Shown piece after piece: positions 45,770 to 57,583 of a DNA stretch of 64,000 nucleotides. Every line of letters starts with the position of its first letter. Within the stretch, counting starts at the first letter, position 1. Source of the DNA: Chalara sp. BL73 (lineage: Eukaryota > Ascomycota > Leotiomycetes > Helotiales). Both the position numbers and the translations under genes were made by a program. The notes below the pieces were generated by a model. The model did not search any database, was not told where the DNA came from, and saw nothing but the letters and a program-made list of their open reading frames with translations. The DNA lies in NCBI GenBank assembly GCA_918026815.1, contig CAKJVC010000188.1, positions 62,001-126,000 on the forward strand. The letters run 5' to 3'.

Positions 45770-48700
45770 TACAGCCCCACAAAATCAAAGAGCCAATCAT
45801 CTTGGGAGAAACAGCAGAAACATTTCTAGAAACAATGTTACGTGTCGCAAGAAAAGACAGCCTTTCTAAGGCGTTTCGAAGGGAAAATACCGAAAACCCC
45901 GCTTTCAGCCACCTGGCCGTATCCTTGTTTCGAGACCCCAACTTGAAAACTGAGTCTCCAGCAAGCGAGCATGGCTGAGGAAGGCGCCGCTACTGCAACG
46001 TTAGAATGGGACGGTTTTACGCTAGATCACAAGGAGCCGATTTTGCTATTCCAAACGCCAACCTCCCGCCAAGCGCCATTATAATGGATGTTCTGGCGTA
46101 GGGAGCCAGTTTTTGCTCCTCTTCAACGCCATCGCCTGGCTGGCAATAAATGCGTTTCAAATTACTCTGTCGGTAAGCCGTCATCATGTAATTCTTGAAG
46201 TATCTCCCTGTGAAAAGCATAGACTAGCGCCTTCTCGTAGCTCATTTACTGAGATGGGCAATTTGATGAGGTGCCACTGCCTCGAAGACATTGTGACACC
46301 TGCCACACTCAAACTAGGCACGCATGGTTGTAACAGATGCTGAAATGGATATGTTATGTAGAGATTGAGATCAACTTAACCTGTTGGCGGCCAGCAATCT
46401 ACATTACTCCACCACCTCCCAACCAGCATGGTCGGCTTACAAAAATAGCATTCACTAGCTCAACAATTTTAGCTCGCCAAGCCACATTCCCTTAATCTCC
46501 TTCTGCACATACTCTACCACTCGCCTGAAAATTCCTTCCATCCATCAAAAGTACCACTCTCAAGATGCCGTGCTAGCCCACTCACTGTTGAATGACGCTT
46601 TACAGCTTTCTTCTTGCTCCCCTCGCTTATTGAGGTATCAATAGACGGAAGGATTGCCAGGTTTCTGGCCTGGACCAGTTCTTTCCGGAGAAGTTCTCAA
46701 CAATCGCATCCAACGCAAGTTGATGCAGAACGTGCTGAAGGAGAATTTGATTCAAATCGCCTGTCTATACAGCATTAAAAACCTTATATTTTTCTGCTTT
46801 CGGAAGACTTGAATGCTGTCAATGGATACCTGCTTGTCTTTCAACAGATATCTGGAGGATCAAACACATGCAAGATCAATAAATTGAGAGAGCTATACGG
46901 GGTACTTTCGCGAGCATGCATAGTAGAAAATGATGTGCTTATGGCAGTTCTTGAGATAGCCACAGTACCATACTTTAGGCTGTTTAGCTTTCGTTCTTGA
47001 GTGGATGAATGGAAGGTAGAGATTTACATCCCAAAATGGTAAGCAGATCACGTTAGTCTAGGGAATTAGGTGAAATACATGAAAGACATCTTTGACCGAC
47101 TGCCTGTACTATGACATAATGAGACTCTTCAGACCATCTACGCCGTCTAGATGTATACCATATCGCAAAGCTACATATTATAGAGTTAATGGGAGATTTG
47201 TGTACCCTAACATCGGTTGTCTTCCTCCTGACTTCCAGCAGTAACTCTACCACGTTCGTAAAGTTGTGACGAAGGCACCACTGCCTGGAAATTTTAGTCT
47301 AAAGTTGCTTGCGATATGGGCGATCGCTTTCCTAGTTGTTTAATGTTACAGTCATTGGCCTCAGCTAGATCCATAAATCCTATAGCTTCCATAGCTGTTT
47401 GGTGCTTATTCATAGGGCGAAGGGCACGACTGTTGTAATTGGCCGACTTACTTTAGGATTTTGGTACCCAACGTTGTCGATCAAATGTTTGAATATTCTG
47501 TCTTGCTTGACAGGACGGCTGAATAGAGGAGGGGTGTAAAGAGGTTCCCGGAGTGAGTTTTATACCACTACTGAGGTTAGGACGGAGGTGTATGGGAAAG
47601 TCGGAATACGGGGCCAAATGTGTTGGGCAGGCCAGTCCGTAGGATTAGGGATGATATTTATGGTTAGTTCTCAGCTCCTGCTACCATTCTAGCTTTTCGA
47701 TTGGTTTAAGCTTTGTAGATGCCTGAAGACTTGAGCCCGCCATGACATCCTAGGTCAAAAGTCTCGACTAAGCCGGTAGTGAGAAATCGTCTACTTTGGG
47801 AGTCTTGTCTGCTGATGAAAAGCGCGGGTTTCAGCGAGAGGTTGTAATCTTTGCTGAGACACAGAAAACCACTGCATAGGATCCAAACCTTCGAATCTCA
47901 AGTCTGGTGAGCATCGCCATATGGGATGGCAATGAGTTTCTCCTCATTGGTCTCCTAATGGCACGTATAGCGGGCCAAAACTTGGCATGGTAAGAAGAGA
48001 TGTTTCGATGGCGTACAGAGACAGATGAGTGAGACAGATTGATGAGACTGTCAACTCTCTACACCCACATAGTGTAGTTTGTGGCGGTTTGAAGCTAGCA
48101 AGTCTCGTAATTGCTCTTTGTAACCATGCTTTTGTGCTTAACTTTGGTAGCGGTCATACTCGCGCATATGTTGACCCTAAGAACTAGGAGACTAAAATGG
48201 GAGATATACAACGGTTAAGGGCGATGAAGGAATCTCCGATCTAGGTACAGGGCTTATTACGGTAGAAATGCATATGCAAAAGTCCAAAATCATTGTAGAT
48301 TAGATATAATTTTAGAGTGATAAAGGTGTGTGACACTCATATGTTTCCAGAAGATGTAAACTTTCTCCTGGCTAACTGAATCGTCAATCCTAACATCATC
48401 CAGACTGCCTTCATCTAAGTCCGCTTCTCGCAATCACCCTGTATACAATTAACAAAGCTTTGATGCAGTCCCATAATTCTACTAGCATTGATAGGTCCAC
48501 GCGACTGGGGGCATCACGAAAAGCAGCTCTGAAGGTTCAAGTACCGTCTTTAGCGCAAGTTGAGTCATTGGCAATACTATCCTCTTTATTTGCTGGAACT
48601 AGGCTTAATAGTTCGCTACTTGCCTTGAACTATTAAGTCCAATCAAGTTTGCTTACTTATATTACGGGATGAGTCGCTGGTAGCATCTGCGCACTCCTAG

Positions 48701-48930
48701 TCTCCCACTTTCTTGAAATCAAGGACCTCCTGTTCGGTTGGCATTCGGTGATCGAGTGTATTTCTTAGTACCAGAATGTCCGGGCCAGTGGAATCAGAAG
48801 GCTCTATCATTTCTCCGAAGTTACTCAACGGTTTTGCCTAAGGATTGAGCTGTGTAGCCTTCGTTCAATCCTAAACTCGATAACTTGTTCCTTTCGACTA
48901 AGTACTGCCTGACTTAACATGGAAATCTAA
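45770..48930. other. gene-poor region
   Basis: 3.2 kb with no frame above about 76 codons and no recognisable motif on either strand. No tRNA or terminal repeats found by eye. It may hold degraded repeats I cannot identify. Confidence 0.5.
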
Positions 48931-50052
48931 CTATCCGCAATAGTTCGGCAATAACTGGACGCTACCTTCTGATGAACATGCTTGCGCCAATGCCAGCTCA
49001 TATTGCTTAATGGCATACACTGTTGAGACAGTCCCGAATGCAATACTGATGAGGGTTAACATCAGCACTAGAAACCCAATCCAAAAGGTTGCCCAACCCG
49101 ATATATTTCTCTTGTCATGTAATAGCTGTTTCAAGTCCCTCGGTGGCTCATTGAATATCTCGACTAGAGCCAGAAGTCTACTACGCCAAACGTCATAGTT
49201 GGCTAAGGTAACTATGCGTGGTCTATCGCAGAACCCCAGGCGATACATTTGCATTTTTTGTTCTCGATGTATTAGCTCGCGCGTCGAGCTATCACCGAAA
49301 GGAAAGAGTAGGTTTAAGGTATCAATAGCTTCGTGTAAGGTAGTGTGAGGGATCAATGAGTCAGGGTCTTTCGAGTGGTTGAGAAGGCAGATTTTGTGCT
49401 CGAAGATAGTCACGACACGACGACTCTTGTCAAAAACCAGGTGATCAGCCAAATTATGCGTCCAAGATATCTTGATGCCGCAGATATTGATGAGGGAGGC
49501 AGCTGTGAAGCTTGGATCTAGCTGTGCTTTGAAAGACTTGTCATCTGACCACCCACCTATGTGCGATGCCTGAAATTGGGACTGCACAAGGTCTTTTATT
49601 GAAAGTTTAGATGGCCATTCGATCATCCCAACGTTTGCCCGTATAGGCCCAATTGCTACACTCTCCGAATGAACATTAATTGTCAACATAAGTCGCGCTG
49701 TGAGCTCTAATGACCGCACAATCGCAGCACCATCGACATCGCGAAACCGATCGCGGAGCAGCTGAACGATGGCTTCTTGCGGCTTGTCGACATTTTCTCT
49801 TAGAAATTGAATCAAATAGACAGTCCCGTCAATAGTTTCTGCCGCAAATTTTGACTGGTACTCTCGCAGGCGTGATAGCTCCTCTCCAACATACTCGATA
49901 AACGAGGCGTATTCATTATCTTGGAAAGCTTGCATAGACAGACCAGAATTCGGCCAGATCATGGATATAAGTTCGAATTTTGAAGAGTTGTTGAGAGTAA
50001 CCAGGTCCTCAAGAATTGTTTTGGTGAAGGAGGTGGTCCGGTACATGGCCAT
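48931..50052 (-). CDS. orphan protein with C-terminal membrane helix
   Basis: Intronless, 373 aa, ATG at 50052 (MAMYRTTSF). I do not recognise a catalytic domain. The first 300 residues are a soluble mix of helices and strands (SLELTARLMLTINVHSES, ISWTHNLADHLVFDK). A conserved-looking stretch near the end (LKQLLHDKRNISGWATFWIGFLVLMLTLISIAFGTVSTVYAIKQYELALAQAC) holds one strong transmembrane helix followed by a short tail ending in Cys. This layout is typical of a large, uncharacterised fungal family whose members end DRNxxxWxTFW-helix. It is divergently transcribed from the protease-DUF3433 gene across 456 bp. Confidence 0.7.
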   Translation of the reverse strand: MAMYRTTSFTKTILEDLVTLNNSSKFELISMIWPNSGLSMQAFQDNEYASFIEYVGEELSRLREYQSKFAAETIDGTVYLIQFLRENVDKPQEAIVQLLRDRFRDVDGAAIVRSLELTARLMLTINVHSESVAIGPIRANVGMIEWPSKLSIKDLVQSQFQASHIGGWSDDKSFKAQLDPSFTAASLINICGIKISWTHNLADHLVFDKSRRVVTIFEHKICLLNHSKDPDSLIPHTTLHEAIDTLNLLFPFGDSSTRELIHREQKMQMYRLGFCDRPRIVTLANYDVWRSRLLALVEIFNEPPRDLKQLLHDKRNISGWATFWIGFLVLMLTLISIAFGTVSTVYAIKQYELALAQACSSEGSVQLLPNYCG

Positions 50053-50508
50053 TTTTGAATACGTTGGAGCCTGGTCAGGGCTTTACTAAACCTTGTGGTC
50101 CGTTAAAAAGCACACTTTATAGCAACAGATTTATCACTGCCATGAATAAAGATGAAAGGCATTTTGGCCGACACTCTCCAAAAAAAAAAACTACGCTGCG
50201 CGCCGTGGAGGAAATAAACAGGTTTATCATCGTGCGCCCGTCTTTGCAGCTGCGTTGCACTGCGCCTCCACATCGGCCTCATGCCTCAACGCCTGCCTGA
50301 CACACAAAATTATCGTCTTCAGCCTTCCTATTCGTTGGAGTAAATTCAACTCAGCCCCTCTTCAAAAGGAAGGTAAGACGAGGCTAGCCTTCATAATTAT
50401 CCCGTTTCCTCATTCCCGTCCTTCGATTGAAGTCTGCGAAAGAGACTTAACCAGCAGCATAGTCCAGAAGCCAAGCTGAGCTCTTACAAGACTGCTGACC
50501 AACCCCAA
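50053..50508. other. shared divergent promoter region
   Basis: 456 bp between two outward-facing membrane-protein genes. It has an A-run at 50181-50190. No coding signal supported. Confidence 0.5.
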
Positions 50509-53500
50509 ATGTCTACAGTGTTAGAACCCGTGCAGACTCTTCGACACCCCTCACTCCTAAGCCAGAATTCTTGCGACGAGAGAGGGACATTCAACCACTG
50601 TGAGAGGCCTATAACACCGCCTACCACTCCTTCTTCATCCACAGCATCACCGGTTAGCCTAGCACCCAGTTATGCTATCGTGGAACTTCTTTCGGGAAGA
50701 TTAAGAGCACCAACACACTGCCCCTCGACATCAAAACAAGATATCGGCGAGAGGGAATCAGTTGCGCCACTTTCTACTCCAGTAGAGTCCACAGCTACTG
50801 CGGCTCCAAACGAAGTATCTGCTGCAGGAAGTGATGCAAGTTCTGCAGCATTTGTTTCTGTTCATGACCGAGGAGCGCCAGAGAGCTCGTCTTTGCCTCT
50901 GCTTTCTAAGATCTTCGTGACGATAGACATTGCATCGTCTAAAATTTGTCGTCCGGACAAAAAGCTTTACGTAGGCAAGATGAAAGATATACATTGTCCC
51001 CCTCATTTAGAGGCCGAATGGACGGGAGATATCCGCCCGAGGTTGATTAAAGATCTTTTGCCAGTCCTACAAAGCCTACCTCGCTCTTTAGCCGCTGCGG
51101 AGACCATAATTGAACCAGAACTATGTATGGCAGGATACGCCACAGGAAAAGCAACAAATGTCCAGCTGACACCTACTGTTTGGATCCGCTGTGGAGGCAA
51201 GAAATGTCGAAAGCTCATTCGAAAAGCCGTGAACGATTTGGTTTATCTCCATTCGTTCAGCCAAGGCCCAGTAGAAGTGCGAATCCGTGGTCCTCGGCCA
51301 GCAGCAACGTCGCCAGATTTCGACCCGGCTTATATATCTCCCAAGAAAGAACGCAAATACCTCATGGGTAATACCACAAGGTTACAAGTTCAACTTTCGG
51401 TGCCGGGGGCGTCTGCCTGTGGGTTAAGGCTGAGGGTACTAAAATATGATGTATGCGACGAGCACGATGGAAATATATTAACAATAGGTGGTCTTATCAA
51501 AGTCGATAACAGGATATATGGACTTACAGCCGCACATGGTATATTGGAATCCCCAAGAGTTACAAAGAACATAACTCCTTATTCCTCAGGATCTGCCGCT
51601 TCTGGTGAAGATTCCGACTCGGAGTCGGTGTCAGAAGATGATTCAGACACTTCATTTGACATAAGTTGCCTGGACGACCATAATTCATCTATGGAAATGC
51701 ACTCTTTGGAGAATCGCAATTTGAACCAAACAGCGAAAACGAAGTTCCAGAGACAAAAGCCGCAACTCCAGTGGGAAGACGTCAAATTTTGTGGCCCAAT
51801 CTCATATTGTGGACAAGGAAGTATAACAGATGGTACTGATGATGGAATACCTGCTCCTCGGGATGCAGATTTTGCTCTTATTGATATGGGGTTTTCCTCA
51901 ACATACCAACTATATAACAAATACACACCTAGAAGTGTTCAAGGCTTGTCTGATATTTCAATTCGCGGTGTTAAGCATGATGAAGATCTCAATGGCGGAG
52001 AGGTTTTGCTGCTAACTAGCCAGGATCAAACCATAATTGGACATTTACTCCGCGGCTCTTCTCTTTTCATAAATAGAGCTACTGTATTCAATACGAGAAA
52101 GATCCAACTAAATGCACCTCTCCGTAAGCACGTCCAATCTCTGAATTTCAACGGTCTGCTAACGAACTCTTTAAGCCACTGGAACTTCAGGAACCTGGGT
52201 TGTTCAAGATAACCTCTTGTGCGGGATTATAATAGCGGTATACGATTATGACCCATATGCACATATGATTACCGCGGATAAAATGTTCCAGGATATCCTT
52301 AATTTTCGACCAAGTTTATTTCATTCTCGGGAAGTTGTCATTGCAACCGAAGATGATATCAAAGCAGCATATCGGGGACGATTGTCGCAACTTGGACGAG
52401 GAGCTCAAGGAGTTCCAACACCCCTCATTATTTCGAAGAATAAAAATAGCTCCCTGGACAACTTTAAAATGGAGTCTAGAGAAATATGCGAGGGCCCATC
52501 ACGAAACGGAGACGATTTTGAGGTTCCCCTACCAGGGAGTCAGATGAGACCGTCAACGAGCCAGAACTTAAGACTCGCAACGCCTACTCTCGTCTCTCAC
52601 GAGTCTTGCCTATCCCGGTCCGCCGATATCGGCACTACGTTTTGTAGCAACGATAGTTCATACAGCGATGAGCAGCCCCAAAATCAACGTCAGAGTGTCC
52701 GCGCTCTCAGGGAAGCCTTGAATGCTGCCAACGAGGAAGCAGAGCGGCCCTCAGTCGCCAATGCCGAGATGAACAAGGTTCTTAGAGGTAGAAATAAAGA
52801 AATGAGACTGTTAAAGAGTGAAAGAGATGAGGTGTCACATAAATTGCAGTATACGCCGCAAAGTCTCGGAAAAGAAACGAAGGTCCGCGGAGAGGCAACT
52901 ATAGCCACTACCTCAATTAGCAAGAGGAACGAGCGCCGAACTAGTCCCCCCCAGAAAGAAACTAAAGACTTCGCTTACAAGAGCTCAGAAAGAAGCGATC
53001 AGCGTTGGAGCCGGTGGGAGCAAGTGTCGCTGCCCCGACTTCTGCCAAGCAGGAGTGCCTTATATGAGCCAAGGACTTACATAGACAAGACGAAGAGGAG
53101 CTTTCGTGAATCAAAGCAGTCGATTAAACGAAAGCAGCAGCTTGATATGGAGGATGTTGAAGACGGAGGAGGGGCTGCATACCCGATGCTGCCTATGTCG
53201 CCTACCATAGCCCACTACAACTTTTTACCTTTTGCGATGTCTGACGTCTTACCGCGTAATCAGCAAGAATTAAACGGGGTTTTGACGGGTGGACTCGGGA
53301 AAGAGCAGGAACTCAAGCCCGAATTAACAATTAAAAGCAGTGATCTACGTCAGATCTCAATTCGTCGTCCCTGGTTACGACGAGCGCCAACTCTACGTGA
53401 CGTAGGCCAAGCGGAAGCAAATAAACTCGGAAAAGTGGTCGAAATCACAGTCGAAGACGAATCGGAAACAGACGATACGGTAATGGATTCGATAAATGTC

Positions 53501-55216
53501 AGAATAGGCAGCAGCGTCGGCACGCAGGATGACCAACTTAGGCTAAACGCTCTTGCTGGATCCAAACGCAAGATTTTCTATCCACAAGGGAACTGGAAAC
53601 CTTTTTCTATGAGATGGCCATATTTGTCTGCTTTAATAATCATTTCAGTGGTTTTATCGTTTGTTCAAGAGTACTTTTACCGTAAAGGAGCACTTTACAC
53701 TTTTCAAACGACTAATGATCTAAATTCTTGGGAACATTTTAGCTTCAAATACTTACCAACACTAATCGCGGTATCTTTCGGAATTTTGTGGCAAATCACG
53801 GATTTCGAAGTTAAAAGATTAGAGGCATATTACCAACTTTCAAAAGAGAGCGGCGCATTAGCGTCTCAGTCTATCAATCTAAGGTATACCACTTTTTCCA
53901 GCTTACTAAACCCAACGACAGCTCTACGAAATAAGCATTATGCGGTGGCAATTTCATCTATTGCTACATTGCTTGCCATTTCAGCAGTTCCGACTTTGCA
54001 GGTCGCTTCACTAGACTTTAAGCTAGTCAACAACCAGAGCGAGCTCGGTGACAAACAAATAGTGATCAATTCTGTTTTGTCCCGGCTGTTAAGTACAGTC
54101 TATGCGATTATAGCCATCTTTGGTTCTATTTTACTTTATCAACTTCAAAAGCGGTCGTCAGGATTAATAGTAAATGTCAAAGGCATTGCAGCTATCGCAG
54201 CTATGGCCAATAGAAGTCATGTCCTCTTGGACTTCAAATCTATGGATACTGCGACTTTAGCGACTATCAGCAAACAGCTTCAAACTTACCAATATTCGTT
54301 TCGTAACTCTTCCCTCATTTCAGATTCGGACAACCCTTTTTCACGAACAAACAAAGACAAGCATAATATAAGGTTTAAAAAGCACGAAAATCCACATCCA
54401 TTTATGCTTCGTCTTATAGCAGGAATTCCGTTCACTCTCGGAATAATCGCTTTTATAGTTTTAGTGCCAGTTATTCTTTTCGAAAACAAAGTTAGCATCA
54501 TTGCCAATAAGGTTCCCTGGCTAGCAACCTTACTTGCAATCTTTATTAAGTTTGCGTGGAGAGCGTTGGAAACGGACGTTTGTATGATAGAGCCCTTTTA
54601 TATCCTTTCTAAGCGGCACGCTTCGCCTAGAGTTCTAACTTTAGATTACACATCTATGGCTTTCGGCTGGATGCCAGTTCGCGCTTTTTTCAACGGGCAT
54701 ATACTCGTTGGACTCGTTGGACTAGGATCTATATTAACAGAAGTGTTAATCGTTTGCTCTGCTGGTTTTAGTTTTGTTTCTCGGGTAGATTTGGCGCGCA
54801 AGCCGGGGTTAGACAAGGTTTCCAATATCCCAAATCCAAACAACGAAGAAAAGCATACCTCTTTCTGGATTTCATTCATGCTGGCAATCGGCGTTCCCAC
54901 ATTCCTCGGGCTTGTTGCAACTTACATCTACTCGTATCGTCGGCGCCCTTTTCTTCCGCGCCAGCCCAACACCATCGCTTCAGTGCTCGCATTTATTCAC
55001 CAAAGTAAAATGTTGTACGATTTTGTGGGGACCGAGAGACGAAGTAACGACGAAATGCTGAAGCACCTTTTGACGATCAGAAAGACATACGGGTTAGGTT
55101 GGTTCGAGGGCAGAGATGGAGAGCTGCATTGTGGTATAGACGAGGAAGAGATAATTACTATGTATAAGCACGGCGAAGCTGCGAGTAATGTGGCGAAGCC
55201 GTATGTAATGTGGTGA
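50509..55216 (+). CDS. trypsin-like protease domain fused to DUF3433 multipass membrane protein
   Basis: Exons are 50509-52123 and 52176-55216 (4656 nt, 1551 aa); the 52 bp intron has GTAAGC, GCTAAC and TTTAAG signals. Residues 1-130 are disordered. Residues about 330-570 look like a trypsin-fold serine protease: His343 in GLTAAHG, Asp454 in RDADFALID and Ser543 in TGTSGTWVV; an acidic insert lies between His and Asp. The intron falls just before the Ser motif. A disordered region and a coiled coil (about 712-765, VRALREALNAANEEAE) follow. From about residue 1005 the chain is DUF3433: WPYLSALIIISVVLSFV, then YLPTLIAVSFGILWQITDFEVKRLEAYYQLS, and a second unit with WRALETDVCMIEPFYILS; about eight to ten hydrophobic helices. 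Both parts lie in one uninterrupted exon. Role unknown; a membrane-anchored processing or defence protease is inference. Confidence 0.85.
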
Positions 55217-55808
55217 TCTATTCCGGCTATTCAGAACGTGCTCCTGAACCGAGATGTTCGTGGCCTCTCCACTTTCTAATAGACAATCAATCACGCCCAC
55301 TCTTCAGCAGCTCTTTATCCAAGCATCTCTTTTCTAGCTGCCATTAGAGCATTTTGCTCGCAAAATTTGGGGGCTGCTGTTTTTCCTCTCCCTGGAAAAC
55401 AGCGATGGTCTCGGAAATTCTGAAGCCTTGCGGGATCAAGTCCTTGTGGATGAAGCCTCCTGGTGGGTAAATGGTGATCTATAGGCAAGACTCTCTAGGA
55501 GGGAAGACACATCTTAAGCTTATCAAAAAAATGGGCCGCCAAAGTATTGGAATGTACTCTCGCAAGACTGCCCTTTAGGGTTCCAAACTTCGGGTTCAGA
55601 AGTTAACTTGCGAGAACTACCTTCCCGCCGCAGGAACGGCGCTGGGGATGGGCTGAATGGGGCAATCATCAGCGCAAGATGGACATGCGCATTGTAGCAT
55701 CCTTGATCGTCCTTAAGGTTGGTAAGTAGATCTTTGCCTTCTATTATATTCCATATCTACCTTTTCAAGGCCATAGTACGGCAAATACATATAAGGACGA
55801 TGAGATAC
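55217..55808. other. intergenic
   Basis: About 590 bp of 3' flank of the protease gene. Nothing recognised. Confidence 0.5.
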
Positions 55809-56123
55809 TTAACACACCAATATACCCATATCCCATCCAGTCCCTAGAATGACTTCTGATTCGAGATAGCGGTAGGGCTGGACGGGATGAATACGGACCA
55901 ACCCCTTGCCAGACTGTGCCAGGTCTAGGTTGGTGATCTCTGGAAGGGTAAAGTACTCCTGAAGGGGCCCAAAATCGCTCTGTGATAGATAGGTTATGAG
56001 GCCATTGTCCGTAATATGTCGAAGTAGGAGATTTTGTCTCCGTTGCTGGACAAAATATTCTAAGACTGAGTCACTTTCCAAATCGACTAGGATATTGTAA
56101 CGGTGATGATGGGTATAATGTTA
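55809..56123 (-). pseudogene. protein-kinase pseudogene (SRPK-like fragment)
   Basis: A frame of about 100 codons carries the back half of a kinase catalytic core: NILVDLESDSVLEYF (after the catalytic loop, whose HxDLxxxN is degraded), SDFGPLQEY, LPEITNLDLAQSG (the DFG region, altered) and IHPVQPYRYLESEVILGTGWDM, which matches the APE-type activation segment of fungal SRPK-like kinases with APE changed to SE. The frame stops soon after. The N-lobe and C-lobe are not found nearby. A frame at 56071-56304 overlaps in another phase without clear kinase content. Confidence 0.6.
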
Positions 56124-56711
56124 GTTGGAAACCGTGCAAGAACGAGGCCTTTTGTGCTGCCATGGCGAGTTGGAAAATCGATGATCGATGTAAACGAATC
56201 AATCCCTTATCCTCAGCAGTGGCAGTAACATTACCAGCCCGCCGCATAGTTAAACCCGACCCAGTCCTCCCCTGAGTAAAAGGACAACCTAGTTGGCAAT
56301 ACATTCAAGACGAATGTTTCTTGGCCTCGACGCCACTGCCATTGTCGCTGACTCTCTCCAACCTCTCACGATCCTTTGCATTGTGTTTTCCCACTCTTGA
56401 TCCATTTCTTCTCTGACGCCTTCCAAGCATCTTGCCTACCGCGTACTCTTCAATCATCTCTAGCGCATAAGCACCAGGATGGAATCAAGCATAGCGGGCC
56501 AACCCGGCCGCAAGTGCATTCAAGGCGAGGCGCTCCAGCGTCACCGCCAGAATCCTAACCTCAGTGTCTACTAAGCTCAGTACGTGTCAAGCTCCATACC
56601 CACGTCTCCTGCTTAATCATCTCTGACTGGCCTCACTCAGCTCCAAGGGTCGATCTTCTGTCCTCAAGCGCGTATCTGAGTCTTATTTTTAACCTGCCCG
56701 GCGCCTTGAAA
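56124..56711. other. region between two kinase remnants
   Basis: About 590 bp. It may contain a decayed N-lobe of the downstream kinase, but I cannot read one. Confidence 0.4.
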
Positions 56712-57583
56712 GCGATTCAAGAGGCACTCGTCGTCTTCAACTGCTCGTTGATTATAAGTAAGAGGAGCGCATTCTGGTCCATGACTATTTCCGAGACATC
56801 CTTCTTACTTTAGTTCAGAAGTATTTGGACTTTCTTCTGGCGGAAAGAAAGAAAATCCTACAATTCACAGGAGAGGTGGTACAAAGAACTTCATGCAAAA
56901 GATTGGATCCATAGAGGTACAAAGCTGCGCATTCCAAACATTGCTCTTCAAGACCTCTAACTGACCAATCTGTCTTTCCAGATGTAAAACCTGACAGAAC
57001 CCTAGTCAATTGGACCTGCGACGATCAAGGCCACCTAGAAGTCACAGATACCACTCAGGCGATTTTAATATCGCCTTTAAGCCGGAATGTGGAACGTCTC
57101 TTCAGACCCATGTGGCAAAGCCTCAAGGGCAGACAGGAAGGGGTGTTACAAAAGCATCAGACATGCTCTTCTTTGGACGAGTGGTAAGTGAGCCGTGTTC
57201 TGATCTGGGAATTCGCGATAAGCTCAGTTTACAGTGTATATATGCTCTTGGCGGTGTGGAACTACGGCTCTTAAACGACTGGAAAGAGATGGAAATGAAA
57301 CGCATAAAGCTGGAACAAGGGATCTTGGTCAGACAATTTCTCTACTTTAAGCCGCTTTGGGGAGGCCTTCTCGATCAAGTCAAGGATGAGACCTGGAATT
57401 TTGCTCTGAAGAAAGCGTGCGACGTGGCTGAAATGACAGCGAAGGATCAACCTGGACTAAAGCTTTGAAAAGTGGGGGGAGGAGCTCGGTCCCGAGGCCA
57501 AGAGCATGATATCGAGAATGACAAATCTAGGCCCAGTGACTAGAACCACGATGGACGGAGTATTAAAGCATGGATGGTTGTAG
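56712..57583 (+). pseudogene. protein-kinase pseudogene
   Basis: Decayed serine/threonine-kinase gene. Pieces in order: RRLQLLVDYK, stop (TAA), EERILVHDYFRDILLTL (hinge), then a one-base shift near 56880 into ELHAKDWIHR. An intron (56918-56981, GTACAA to TCCAG with CTAAC branch) restores the catalytic loop WIHRDVKPD. VNWTCDDQGHLEVTD follows, then a frameshift near 57056 before DFNIAFK (DFG region). Another piece reads PQGQTGRGVTKASDMLFFG (activation segment end and helix F). A further stop near 57465-57468 precedes the C-lobe tail KWGEELGPEAKSMISRMTNL, ending at a TAG at 57581-57583. At least three frameshifts and two stops make it non-functional. Lineage of the parent kinase is unknown. Confidence 0.7.
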
